This document shows positions 55,960-64,000 of a DNA stretch of 64,000 nt, one piece after another. A program made the translations under genes and the position numbers. Position 1 is the stretch's first letter. Each line of letters begins with the position of its first letter. The stretch is from Viridibacillus soli (GTDB lineage: Bacteria; Bacillota; Bacilli; Bacillales_A; Planococcaceae), in assembly GCF_016612995.1 (NCBI RefSeq), contig NZ_JAEOAH010000003.1:124001-188000 (forward strand), given 5' to 3'. The notes beneath the pieces are model-generated. The model had not been told where the DNA came from. It did not search any database and was given only the letters and a program-made list of their open reading frames with translations.

Positions 55960-56183
55960 GTTTAATTGCAAGAATCTTCATTCAACTAAAGGGCAAGAAA
56001 TTTTGAGAATGTGATTTACAACCAAGTATTCATTGCCCTCATTTTATTTTGCTTGAATGTTTTAGCTCAAGTTGAAAACAAGAGTAAACGAAAAATCCTG
56101 CAAATCATCCGATATTTAAGGGCTTCTTTATGGAAACCAGCCTACATCTGGCTTCGAAAAATCGAAGGCAAAGCCGTTCCGTA
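55960..56183 (+). pseudogene. IS4-family transposase C-terminal remnant
   Basis: After a frameshifted piece with IQLKGKKF, the frame reads NQVFIALILFCLNVLAQVEN, KSKRKILQIIRYLRASLWKP and AYIWLRKIEGKAVP, ending at 56183. This is the C-terminus of an IS4-type transposase different from that of the relic at 13 kb. The rest of the element is gone. Confidence 0.75.
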
Positions 56184-56526
56184 AAACGTAAAATGTTGTT
56201 GTCGCACACGTATAATTGTTAAAAAAAACAAATAGACAGACCCACCTTTATTGAAGTGTTTCCTTTTTTAGCTCTGAACCCCAAGTTTAAATAGACATAA
56301 TTTTCTGTCGTTTTTTATTCAACACCAGTGATATTTTTCAAGAAAGAAATCATTATATTATTGTTAGGTTGTCTGTATAATATACTGTATATGCGAAAAA
56401 GAAACGGATAAAAAATGAACAGCTAGATGTTACTTCTTAGTCATTAAAATACAAAGAAGCTTTTAAATAATTCCTAAAGTAGAAGCTGCCAAAAATAAGC
56501 TTTGTGAGGAAAAGGAGAAACTTGAA
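56184..56526. other. Upstream region of the PPTase gene
   Basis: No gene. TATACTGTATA (56383-56393) is a small palindrome near the expected promoter, with TATAAT just before it. Confidence 0.45.
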
Positions 56527-57240
56527 ATGGAAATTTACGCTGTTAATATTGCCGGCTTAAATGAATTTAATTTTGACTATGAAACATATAATCAGGTCGT
56601 ATCAGAACAAACTTTAGAGAAAGCAAAGAATTATAAGCATTTTAAGGATAGTGTTAGGACAATAATTGGTGAATTATTAGTTTATTATGTTTATCACCAG
56701 AACCACATGGAAAAGGAAATAAATATCCCCCTTGTAATACTACGAAATGAATATGGCAAACCATACTGTAATGAGGTAAATTTCCATTTTAATGTCTCAC
56801 ATGCTGGTAGTTGGGTTGTCTGTATAGTTGATACTAAACAAGTTGGTATAGATATTGAACTAATGACAAATATAGACTATGAAGCTCTAATTTCACTTTT
56901 TCACTCTTTTGAAAGCCAACAAATGAAGGCAACAACTAGTAAAAAGGATTATTTTTACAACCTCTGGACGATAAAAGAAAGTGTCATAAAAAATATTGGA
57001 AAAGGTTTAAGTATCCCATTAGACAGCTTTTACGTCCGTTTAAACCAAGAAGTAACGTCGATCCATTTTGAAGGAAGCAAATTGGATGACACCAAATTTC
57101 ATGTACAAATGTTTGAGTTTCAAGAGAATTATAAGCTAGCAGCTTGTGCCCTTCATGACAAATTTCCTGACTCTATCAATCTCTTAGATGCAACTAACCT
57201 TTTTTCTTTTCTCGCGAGCGACGGTAGACTTCTAAAATGA
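56527..57240 (+). CDS. Sfp-type 4'-phosphopantetheinyl transferase
   Basis: A 237-residue Sfp-class enzyme that transfers phosphopantetheine from CoA to carrier domains of peptide or polyketide synthetases. Motifs: RNEYGKPYC, FHFNVSHAGSWVVCIVD, VGIDIELM (the Mg-binding GIDIE), and YNLWTIKESVIKNIGKGLSI. AAAAGGAG precedes the ATG. No NRPS or PKS gene is in the window, but an MFS exporter and the tail of a lost gene lie next to it, suggesting a deleted biosynthetic cluster. A role in siderophore or lipopeptide synthesis is inferred only. Confidence 0.9.
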   Translation: MEIYAVNIAGLNEFNFDYETYNQVVSEQTLEKAKNYKHFKDSVRTIIGELLVYYVYHQNHMEKEINIPLVILRNEYGKPYCNEVNFHFNVSHAGSWVVCIVDTKQVGIDIELMTNIDYEALISLFHSFESQQMKATTSKKDYFYNLWTIKESVIKNIGKGLSIPLDSFYVRLNQEVTSIHFEGSKLDDTKFHVQMFEFQENYKLAACALHDKFPDSINLLDATNLFSFLASDGRLLK

Positions 57241-57328
57241 ATTAATGCCTGATACGATGAGCTGGCTAACTAACGAACCCAGACAGTTATTCATTGAACA
57301 TTAGCATTTTAGAAAAGCACACAATAAA

Positions 57329-57364
57329 AACACATGACTCAGTTAGCTAACTCAGTCATGTGTT
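57329..57364 (-). terminator. Near-perfect 36-nt palindromic terminator
   Basis: AACACATGACT and AGTCATGTGTT flank an inner palindrome AGTTAGCTAACT, with only one C-C mismatch per arm. TTTTTATTG follows on the minus strand, so it terminates the MFS gene. Confidence 0.75.
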
Positions 57365-57385
57365 AACGTGCAAAATATTCAGTTT

Positions 57386-58681
57386 TTATACTTCTGTACT
57401 TACTTCTACGTTATTTTGCTTTTCAATATTTCTTGTGATTACCATAAACGGAATGTGAACAACTAATTTCATTAAAGCACCGATTGCTAAAAATATTACA
57501 GGGTAAATTAACGAATCCATAGCGAACAACATCCCTACAACTTTAAACCCTGCAACTTTACCTATCCCATTCATAACAATTACGCTAGCAATAAATCTAC
57601 CATAAGATTCACGGGGTACTTTAGACTGATAATATGAAGCAAAATAAACCACATAGAAGCTAAAGGAAAGAAATAATATAAAATTGATGATACTAAAATA
57701 ACCAACAGTATAAAATGAATTTCCTGCTAATAGCTCAATAAAGTTGGGATTGCCAAGGAAAATTAATAATCCGACCGGTACCAGCATTCCTAATAATCCT
57801 AGACCAATATTATTGGCAACTCCCAGATGTTTTGTTAGAGGTACCACAAAAATAGCCATAATTGAACCAACAGTAGCAACTGATTCTACAATACCATAAT
57901 CCGTATTTTGACCACCTAGAATATTTACAATGACATAAGGTATACCAACAAATAAAAATGGGTATAGGAATGTATGGGTCAAAAAGGCATTGGATACTAC
58001 TGACATCAAGCGTTTATCAGCATATATAACTCTAAAACCTTCCGAAATATCCTTAATAAAGGTCAGTTTCTTTCGAGTAGATGGCGCCTTTACAGGAAAT
58101 TTCATTAAATAGATTGTTATGGCAGAGATAAAAAAACTCAGTCCATTTACTAAAAATACGGTACCTAATCCAACCATTGTATAAACCAAAGTTCCTAGTA
58201 GTGGAGCTAGTATTTTCATAGTCTCATTAAGCGTTCGACTAATTGAATTTGCATCTACTAATTTTTCTTGAGGTACTATCGTTGGTAAAATCGACATAAA
58301 CATTGGCGCGAACAAAATATCGCAACTTGCTATGAAAAGCACCGTAAAATAAATTATTGGAATACTTATTGTTCCATTTAAGCTATATAAGAATAAACCT
58401 AGGCACAGACCCCCTCTGAGGATATCAAATGTGATTACCCAAACCTTTTTATTAAACTTATCAGCTAAAATACCAGAAATAGATCCCAATACAATGTGTG
58501 GAAAAATCCCTAATGCCAAGACAGAAGCAAATTTTTCAGGCGATCCTGTCAGCTTTAAAACATATAAAGATAATGCAATATTCAGAAACAGCGTTCCGAA
58601 CAAAGAAGTAGATTCAGATGTAATTAAAAGAGAAAAGGTTTTATTTTTTAGAATTCCAAAACTTGATAGCATATTCGCCAT
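57386..58681 (-). CDS. MFS transporter (MefA/enterobactin exporter-like)
   Basis: A major facilitator of 431 residues with twelve helices. The N-terminal part reads FSLLITSESTSLFGTLFLNI, and the loop-2 motif GILADKFNKK and helix-5 region PQEKLVDANSISRTLNETMK identify the MFS_3/MefA-type drug or siderophore exporters. I start at ATG 58681, 7 nt after AAGGTGAG; the GTG 12 nt upstream lies within this site. A truncated gene stops 14 nt upstream, so this exporter was once downstream of it in an operon. Confidence 0.85.
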   Translation of the reverse strand: MANMLSSFGILKNKTFSLLITSESTSLFGTLFLNIALSLYVLKLTGSPEKFASVLALGIFPHIVLGSISGILADKFNKKVWVITFDILRGGLCLGLFLYSLNGTISIPIIYFTVLFIASCDILFAPMFMSILPTIVPQEKLVDANSISRTLNETMKILAPLLGTLVYTMVGLGTVFLVNGLSFFISAITIYLMKFPVKAPSTRKKLTFIKDISEGFRVIYADKRLMSVVSNAFLTHTFLYPFLFVGIPYVIVNILGGQNTDYGIVESVATVGSIMAIFVVPLTKHLGVANNIGLGLLGMLVPVGLLIFLGNPNFIELLAGNSFYTVGYFSIINFILFLSFSFYVVYFASYYQSKVPRESYGRFIASVIVMNGIGKVAGFKVVGMLFAMDSLIYPVIFLAIGALMKLVVHIPFMVITRNIEKQNNVEVSTEV

Positions 58682-58694
58682 ATTCGCCCTCACC

Positions 58695-58820
58695 TTATAT
58701 GAAATTTACTTTCTCCCAATGATCCAACATACTATGAATTTGATCGTTAGAAGGCTTCTTCCATTCAATCCCTAGCTCATTTAATAACATCTCTGTTTTA
58801 TCAGATACAATAGAATAATG
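58695..58820 (-). pseudogene. C-terminal remnant of a lost gene upstream of the MFS gene
   Basis: On the minus strand the frame reads THYSIVSDKTEMLLNELGIE, WKKPSNDQIHSMLDHWEKVN and FI, then stops at 58695, abutting the ribosome site of the MFS gene. No start codon is possible because a TGA precedes it. I do not recognise the family. The position suggests that a larger biosynthetic gene was deleted. Confidence 0.55.
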
Positions 58821-58821
58821 A

Positions 58822-59204
58822 GTTGTACACAATCATGCTGAACTTTTCGTTTTCTAGAAATCCATTTTTGAATATATTGATTTAAATTTAATTTAGTTTT
58901 CCGTAAAATTATCTATATATTTATATTTCTGTTTTATAATACAATATATTTTATGTATTATAAAGTAATAAATATAAAATCAATAAAATTTTGTAATAAA
59001 TATCCGTAATTGATATATATCTAGATTTTAATAGTAGATTACAAAAAGGTTAATAGATAAAATACTCTTAATTTTCTACTGACAAAAATACTTTCTATAC
59101 AAAACCCATTTGTTTTATATTTATTAATTCCTCAATAAATATTTAAAGTAGAAAAAACACTGTTTTAAGCAGAAGATTCACCTCTTTTACTCCTCCAATT
59201 CTTC
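58822..59204. other. AT-rich gap
   Basis: Very AT-rich with stops in every frame. No gene or clear repeat. Confidence 0.5.
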
Positions 59205-59752
59205 AATATATTAAATTTTTCTAATACGACGCTCAATTGCCTGACGAGACCTTACTTCAGTAGATGCCTGTTTCCAACGATAGGACAATCTCTAAGTGTG
59301 CACATACATCCTTCACACCCATCATTTCTTCCATTACCTCCACTAGTCCAACCACATCCTCTCCAATTCTGCGTACTTTTTTAAGACCTCATTCTGTTGC
59401 TTTAAATAACGATTGTCCACTTCTAATTTTGTTTGTTCATTCGCATATTCAGGACCTTTACCAAAGGAATATTGTTTGCCTACAGGTCATTCAAACCGAT
59501 GTATTTCTCCGTTTTTATACCAGAGCATCCACGTTTCCACTTGTGTTTTATGCCGTATATTTACTTCATTTAAAACGTATTTCATTGGTTTACCAGCTAA
59601 TCGCATCTCAATCGTTTTCATTTTCACTTCATACGGATAACTCACTCTTTTTCCCATAGAAAAAGCACCTCCTAATTAAATTTTAGGTAACTTTACCCTA
59701 ATTCAATCAAAGATGCTTTTTTTATTTGTCTATACTTTTGTGGTCAGTCCCC
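59205..59752 (-). mobile_element. IS3-family (IS150 group) remnant
   Basis: ATG 59657, after AGGAGGTG, opens MGKRVSYPYEVKMKTIEMRL, then AGKPMKYVLNEVNIRHKTQV, ETWMLWYKNGEIHRFE, a stop, then PVGKQYSFGKGPEYANEQ and LKQQNEVLKKYAELERMW. This is OrfA of the IS150 group. The orfB start follows (VEVMEEMMGVKDVCAHLE) and is cut off after YRWKQASTEVRSRQAIERRI near 59210. The left end TGACCACAAAAGTATAGACA lies at 59745-59726. A nonsense codon in orfA and loss of most of orfB make it inactive. Confidence 0.85.
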
Positions 59753-59928
59753 CCACCTGCTTACTTAAATACTAAAAAATGATCAGAACTTCGAAATAGA
59801 AAGTTTCCGCTTTTAGTGAAACATTATGCGATTCAATAGGTTCAGTTAGATTTCAAGTGAACTAGTGGAAAAGTGTACGATGAATCAGAAGATGCTTTTT
59901 TTAATCTGCACATTTTTTAAGTAAGTAT

Positions 59929-59955
59929 CTACTAAATAAGTATTTATTAGTAGAT
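59929..59955 (-). terminator. Possible terminator after the PapR-like peptide gene
   Basis: ATCTACTAA and TTAGTAGAT form a 9-bp stem around a 9-nt loop, just after the second-frame stop at 59958. No strong T-tract follows. Confidence 0.4.
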
Positions 59956-59957
59956 TA

Positions 59958-60141
59958 TTAAGGTTGAGTTGGTAAATCTGGAAGATTAAGATTTTGGACT
60001 TTAAACTCTGTATCAGTATTTTCTGTTTGAATTGAAGTAACTTCAACCGAAGTCTGAAGTAGCTTTTAAAATTGTCGACCGTGTAAAGAAAGATATTAAA
60101 ATTAACAACGCCATAAACAATTTAATAAAAAATTTCTTCAT
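59958..60141 (-). CDS. Putative secreted signal-peptide gene (PapR/NprX-like) with a frame change
   Basis: The minus strand, 43 nt after the PlcR-like stop, opens at ATG 60141: MKKFFIKLFMALLILISFFT then RSTILKATSDFG and a TGA at 60043. This 32-residue product is an almost pure signal peptide with a short polar tail. One base is in excess there: removing it lets the frame run to 59958 as SVEVTSIQTENTDTEFKVQN then LNLPDLPTQP. The result would be a 60-residue exported propeptide with a DLP-containing C-terminus, as in PapR (ADLPFEF). Either product fits a quorum peptide. There is no clear ribosome site, which lowers confidence. It may be a pseudogene. Confidence 0.5.
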
Positions 60142-60184
60142 TAAGAGTAAAATAGAATTATTAAAATATTAATATTGAAATATT

Positions 60185-61060
60185 TTATTCTTTATATAAT
60201 TGAATTTTTAGTTGTTCTATAATGTTAAGGTAATCTTTATTATTTTGAATTTGAAAAATTAACTCAGCTTTATTTAAATATTGTGTCGATTTATCTGCTT
60301 TATCCATAATAATCAAATTTCTTGCTATTTGAAAATATAATTCCCCTAACAAATATAATGATTCTATAGTTACACAAATATCAATAGCTTTTTTACATTC
60401 TAAAATTGCTTCATCGAATCTCTCTAATGCTGCCATATTTCTAGATAAGCCATACATTAATTTAATTTGTAAAAGTTTATCTGTAATTTTATGTTTTTTG
60501 TAATTATTAACTGCTTTATAAGTATAATCTAATGATTTTTCATATTCTTTAATTTCAAAATATATGAGAGCAATACTATTCATAATATTAATATCTTGTT
60601 CTGTGCAAATATCTTTATTTAGACTCAATGCACTTCCGAGCTTCAATAAAGCCATACTAATATCTTTATGTAAATAAAAATCACATAATGCTTCATTCCA
60701 TAATAAAAATTGTTGATCCTTTAAATCAGTAAAATTTTCTTTCTCTTTTTCTATTTCAATGATATATGCTAACGCCTCATAATCTCTATTTCTAATAAGA
60801 TTTTTGATAATATTTCTAGTATTATTAATACTTTCATTCGTATTATTTTTAGTACTTTTATAATCTTCATTAAAAAATATATTTATATCTACATCTAATT
60901 TCTTAGAAATTTCATATAAAACTATACTTGAGGGGCTGCTTTCTCCTTTTTCAAAATTACTAATCATAGCTTGTGTGCAAATTCCATGTGCTAACTCAGC
61001 TTGAGTCAATTTCTTTTTCTTACGGAGTTCTTTTAAAATTTTTGAAATAGTATTTATCAT
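60185..61060 (-). CDS. PlcR-like RNPP family quorum-sensing regulator
   Basis: A 291-residue protein with an N-terminal Cro/C1 HTH (residues 6-60, KKLTQAELAHGICTQAMISN and FEKGESSPS) and a C-terminal TPR region of about five repeats (YFEIKEYEKSLDYTYKAVNN, FDEAILECKKAIDICV, LGELYFQIARNL). Length and layout match PlcR (285 aa). RNPP regulators bind imported, processed peptides and switch on exoenzyme or virulence genes. GAAAGGAG precedes the ATG. A small exported-peptide gene lies directly downstream, as papR does for plcR. Targets are unknown; no PlcR box was recognised here. Confidence 0.82.
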   Translation of the reverse strand: MINTISKILKELRKKKKLTQAELAHGICTQAMISNFEKGESSPSSIVLYEISKKLDVDINIFFNEDYKSTKNNTNESINNTRNIIKNLIRNRDYEALAYIIEIEKEKENFTDLKDQQFLLWNEALCDFYLHKDISMALLKLGSALSLNKDICTEQDINIMNSIALIYFEIKEYEKSLDYTYKAVNNYKKHKITDKLLQIKLMYGLSRNMAALERFDEAILECKKAIDICVTIESLYLLGELYFQIARNLIIMDKADKSTQYLNKAELIFQIQNNKDYLNIIEQLKIQLYKE

Positions 61061-61388
61061 ATTTCTCCTTTCGTAATTTAATATTATAATAATTTTTCTT
61101 TTAAATTTGATTTAGAAACATTAAATATATACAAATCGTATTTCAGTGTATATTACCACACACACTATTCATAGAGAAGATTCTTATTCAAAAAAAAACC
61201 ACGAAATAAAAAGGCTTTTGAAATCCGAGCTCATTTCGTGGTTTTGCTTTTCAATTTTCACATTGATCTCGGCAGATGAAGCTGAGATATAAAATGATAA
61301 AGTATCATAATCGAAAAACGGGCAGACTACTCCCTTGTATCTATCCAAATTAAACTGCCCCTATCTAGAGCAGCTCCAAAAATCATTC
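61061..61388. other. Gap between PlcR-like and OsmC genes
   Basis: No gene. It contains the terminator at 61195-61245 and the PlcR-like promoter region, which is AT-rich. Confidence 0.5.
61195..61245 (-). terminator. Terminator of the OsmC/ABC operon
   Basis: AAAACCACGAAAT and ATTTCGTGGTTTT form a perfect 13-bp stem with a 25-nt loop; nine Ts follow on the minus strand. Confidence 0.85.
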
Positions 61389-61814
61389 TTATTCAGTTAT
61401 CTCAACTTCCTCACCGTTCAACATTAAACGATAAGTAACATCTGCTTTCAAAGAGGCAGAAACTGCACAATACTTCTCTTCTCCAAGCTTAATTGCACGT
61501 AAAACTTTTTTTGCATCTATGTCACCTTTTACATCAAACAATAACGTTGCTGCTGTGAAGGCCGTTGGGAGTTCTTCACGGCGTTCACCGTCTACTGTAA
61601 TTTCGATAGAATCTATTTTATCTAGATGTGGTTTTAAGATCATAGTGACATCAATTCCGATACATCCTGCTAAAGCACTGAGTAGCATTTCTGTTGGTGT
61701 TGGGGCTTGGCCTTCTCCTCCGTAGTTAGCAGTTGCATCCATTGCCATTGGGTATCCTGTTGGACCTACTGCTTCAAAGGCACGTCCACCTTGCCATTTT
61801 GCTTTCACTTGCAT
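61389..61814 (-). CDS. OsmC family peroxiredoxin-like protein
   Basis: The 141-residue OsmC/Ohr-fold protein has the first cysteine region PTEMLLSALAGCIGIDVTMI and the second in GEEKYCAVSASLKADVTYRL. It fits the YhfA/OsmC subgroup, acting in peroxide or organic hydroperoxide resistance. I start at ATG 61814, with AAAGG upstream; a TTG 9 nt before is in frame. It is 20 nt after the ABC ATPase gene, so it is the last gene in the amino acid importer operon. Why it is there is unknown. Confidence 0.85.
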   Translation of the reverse strand: MQVKAKWQGGRAFEAVGPTGYPMAMDATANYGGEGQAPTPTEMLLSALAGCIGIDVTMILKPHLDKIDSIEITVDGERREELPTAFTAATLLFDVKGDIDAKKVLRAIKLGEEKYCAVSASLKADVTYRLMLNGEEVEITE

Positions 61815-61834
61815 TATGATCAACCTTTCTTCTT

Positions 61835-62581
61835 TTAAAATTCGTTTACTTTTTCTAAAAATTTCTGAGCACGTTCTGTAGATGGTTGTGTGAAAAATAC
61901 TTTTGGTTCTGCATCTTCGACAATTTGTCCATCTGCCATAAATAATATACGATCTGCTACATCTCTTGCGAATTTCATTTCATGTGTGACAATGACCATC
62001 GTCATGCCCTCTTCAGCCAGTTCTTTCATTACCTGTAAAACTTCACCAACTAGTTCCGGATCTAATGCAGATGTAGGTTCATCAAATAACATGATTTTTG
62101 GTTCCATTGCAAGTGCTCTTGCAATAGCTACACGTTGTTGCTGACCGCCTGATAATTTTGAAGGATAAGCATCTTCCTTCTCTTCTAGACCAACACGCTT
62201 TAATAATCGAGAAGCCAATACTCTTGCATTTTCTTTGGATTGTTTTTTCACGACAATTAAGGCTTCCAGTACATTTTCAATAACCGTTTTATGCGGATAC
62301 AAATTGAACTGTTGGAATACCATACCTGTATCTTGTCGTATGGCGTGAATTGTTCTTTGACGAATCTTTTTCGAATCTGTTGCTTGTAATAGATGATTAT
62401 TAACAGTAACACTACCACCTGTGATTGTTTCAAGTCCGTTTAAACAGCGCAAAAAAGTACTTTTACCTGAGCCACTTGGTCCAATGACAGCAACAACTTG
62501 ATGGGCAGGAATCGTCAATGAAATATGTTTTAAGACTTCATTTTGATCGAAGCTTTTTGACAAGTCTTTTGCTTGTAACAT
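61835..62581 (-). CDS. Polar amino acid ABC transporter ATP-binding protein
   Basis: A 248-residue importer ATPase of the GlnQ/TcyN type. Walker A is GPSGSGKST near residue 36, LSGGQQQRVAIARALAMEPK the signature region, Walker B IMLFDEPTSALDPE, and the H-loop MVIVTHEM. The segment MVFQQFNLYPHKTVIENVLE is typical of polar amino-acid importers. ATG 62581 is preceded by GGGGGAAAA; a GTG immediately upstream is equally possible. It follows the permease gene by about 12 nt. Confidence 0.9.
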   Translation of the reverse strand: MLQAKDLSKSFDQNEVLKHISLTIPAHQVVAVIGPSGSGKSTFLRCLNGLETITGGSVTVNNHLLQATDSKKIRQRTIHAIRQDTGMVFQQFNLYPHKTVIENVLEALIVVKKQSKENARVLASRLLKRVGLEEKEDAYPSKLSGGQQQRVAIARALAMEPKIMLFDEPTSALDPELVGEVLQVMKELAEEGMTMVIVTHEMKFARDVADRILFMADGQIVEDAEPKVFFTQPSTERAQKFLEKVNEF

Positions 62582-62595
62582 CACGGTTTTCCCCC

Positions 62596-63237
62596 TTAAT
62601 AGACCGATAATCTTTTTTCGACTTTATTTAATATAAATGTAAAGACTGTACTCATAATCCAATACATCACGCCAATTGCTAAGTAAAAAGGCATATACAC
62701 ATAATACTGTGCGACCAAAAGCTGTGCAGAACGCATAAGCTCGGTTACAGCAATAACGGATACAAGTGATGTTTCTTTAAGCATACCTACAAATGTATTA
62801 CCTAGTGGTGGAATGGCATAACGAATCGCTTGTGGTATGACAACACGGCGCATCGCTTGTGCTTCTGTCATACCAGTAGCAAGAGCCGCTTCCGTTTGAC
62901 CGGCTGGTACGGATTGAATGGCACCACGGAATGCCTCTGATACATAGGCACCAATATTAATACTTAAAGCAATATATGCAGCTGTAAAAGCATCTAATTC
63001 GACACCATAGTCAACAAGTCCGTAATAGACAATGACAATTTGAACAAGTGGCGGTGTTCCACGGATAATCGATACATATACTCTCGCTATTGTACGAAAG
63101 AAGCGATTACCCTTAATGCGAGCAATCGCTGTTACTAAACCGATAATAAGTCCGAAGAACATAGACACTACAGTAATTAATAACGTATAATAAGCTCCTT
63201 TAAGTAAAAAAGGTAAATTATCAATGACTATATCCAT
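62596..63237 (-). CDS. Polar amino acid ABC transporter permease
   Basis: A 213-residue HisMQ/GlnP-type permease with five transmembrane helices. The EAA loop reads EAALATGMTEAQAMRRVVIP, and the N-terminal segment LPFLLKGAYYTLLITVVSMF and RGTPPLVQIVIVYYGL are typical. It is 18 nt after the substrate-binding protein gene. One permease with one ATPase suggests a homodimer. Confidence 0.9.
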   Translation of the reverse strand: MDIVIDNLPFLLKGAYYTLLITVVSMFFGLIIGLVTAIARIKGNRFFRTIARVYVSIIRGTPPLVQIVIVYYGLVDYGVELDAFTAAYIALSINIGAYVSEAFRGAIQSVPAGQTEAALATGMTEAQAMRRVVIPQAIRYAIPPLGNTFVGMLKETSLVSVIAVTELMRSAQLLVAQYYVYMPFYLAIGVMYWIMSTVFTFILNKVEKRLSVY

Positions 63238-63255
63238 CTAAAATTCCTTCTTTCC

Positions 63256-64000
63256 TTAATCAGCTTGTGGTTCTTCATCAAACCATTTTACGAAGATTTC
63301 TTTATATGTTCCATCTTTTTTCATGTCAGCTAAAGCGTTGTTCATAGCTTCAACTAATTCTTTATTTCCTTTTTTCACTGCAACTGCTGCTTTATCAGAT
63401 TTAACAGGCTCACCGACAGCCTTTACTTTAAAACCGTTTTCTTCAATAATTGGTTTTAATGCATATACATTGTTTATCGTTGCATCTACACGACCTACAT
63501 CTAAATCTTTTAATGATGTAATGACATCATCGTATGTGTTGATTTGGAATTTCCCTACTTTCTCCATTAATTCATTGCGTAGGAAGGCTTCATCATTTGT
63601 TCCTAAACCAACTGCAATTTTCTTACCTTTAAAGTCATCTACTGATTTGACAGAAGTATTATCTTCTTTGACAATAACCTTTACATCATTTGTAATATAA
63701 GGCTCTGTAAAATCTAATTGTTTTTGACGATCTTCTGTAATTGTTACTTGGCTTACTAATACATCGAACTTGCCTTTTTGTAACCCTGGGATTAATCCTG
63801 AGAAATCTTGCGCCACAAATTTAGCTTTTACATCTAAACGTTTTGCTAGTTCTTTAGCAATATCAACGTCAAAACCATCATATTCTTTATTTTTATTCAT
63901 GTAATTATAAGGAGCGTATGTCCCCATAATCCCTACTGTCATTTCACCTTTTTCTTGAATTGCGCTTAAAGTGTTTTTATCGCTTTCTTTTTTAGTATCA
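63256..64000 (-). CDS. Amino acid ABC transporter substrate-binding protein (5' end outside the window)
   Basis: The reading frame is open through the right edge; an ATG at 63942 is internal. Visible parts: TLSAIQEKGEMTVGIMGTYA, PYNYMNKNKEYDGFDVDIAK, FSGLIPGLQKGKFDVLVSQV, RQKQLDFTEPY and GLGTNDEAFLRNEL. These fit family 3 periplasmic-type binding proteins for polar amino acids. The lipoprotein signal should lie just beyond base 64000. It heads the operon SBP, permease, ATPase, OsmC. The ligand is not predictable; cystine or glutamine are common. Confidence 0.88.
   Translation of the reverse strand, partial: DTKKESDKNTLSAIQEKGEMTVGIMGTYAPYNYMNKNKEYDGFDVDIAKELAKRLDVKAKFVAQDFSGLIPGLQKGKFDVLVSQVTITEDRQKQLDFTEPYITNDVKVIVKEDNTSVKSVDDFKGKKIAVGLGTNDEAFLRNELMEKVGKFQINTYDDVITSLKDLDVGRVDATINNVYALKPIIEENGFKVKAVGEPVKSDKAAVAVKKGNKELVEAMNNALADMKKDGTYKEIFVKWFDEEPQAD

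Noticed and set aside
55985-56000. Apparent match to the CCCGTTAGTTGAA motif in reverse
   Set aside because: These bases are part of the IS4 transposase coding remnant, so the similarity is coincidental.
1-64000. CRISPR arrays, tRNA and rRNA genes
   Set aside because: No regularly spaced repeats or recognisable structural RNA were seen on reading.

Overview
The window is low-GC Firmicute DNA, most likely from an endospore former in the Planococcaceae/Caryophanaceae group (Lysinibacillus, Solibacillus, Psychrobacillus or similar). The evidence is a GerA-type spore germinant receptor operon, strong AGGAGG-type ribosome sites with frequent TTG and GTG starts, TagGH-type glycopolymer export, MntABCD metal uptake and a PlcR-like regulator. 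The genus is an inference. I saw no rRNA, tRNA or CRISPR array.

Layout. 0.1-4.9 kb: AI-2E-type permease, an LCP ligase, MsrA, an AEC carrier and a broken EamA transporter. 5.0-11 kb: an accessory patch with a broken coiled-coil gene, two immunity-like orphans, a small secreted protein, an SDR, a WYL regulator divergent from a DJ-1 protein, and an IS1595-type relic. 11.2-13.6 kb: an M3 peptidase and an IS4-type relic. 13.8-17.4 kb: mntABCD with a palindromic MntR-like operator. 17.7-22.3 kb: germinant receptor operon in the order A-C-D-B. 22.6-27.6 kb: secreted, phosphatase and small hypothetical genes.

28-38 kb: a cell-surface glycopolymer locus. Seven minus-strand genes (two GT4 glycosyltransferases, a coiled-coil peptide, a 905-residue multidomain glycosyltransferase, UDP-ManNAc dehydrogenase, TagG, TagH) face a divergent LCP ligase, giving synthesis, export and wall attachment in one place. 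38-42.6 kb: a decayed response regulator, Mqo, an M15 peptidase and a DUF457 protein. 43-47.3 kb: MutT-type Nudix, PLD-helicase-DUF3427 and a convergent HNH nuclease, a candidate defence or repair cluster. 48-55.2 kb: TldD/TldE, a GNAT, and an RND pump with a TlpA-like thioredoxin. 55.5-59.8 kb: a degraded island (glycolipid-binding pseudogene, IS4 relic, Sfp-type PPTase, MFS exporter behind a truncated gene, IS3/IS150 relic). 60-64 kb: a PlcR-like regulator followed by a previously unannotatable PapR/NprX-like signal peptide gene, then an OsmC protein and an amino-acid ABC importer that runs off the right edge.

The two strongest non-obvious signals are: (1) a family of three 182-275 bp MITEs (23.8, 27.6 and 38.6 kb) with matching terminal inverted repeats and 9-bp target duplications, whose ends match those of the IS4-type relic at 13 kb; and (2) the PlcR-like regulator with a tiny downstream secreted-peptide gene that reads as a 60-residue propeptide if one base is removed.
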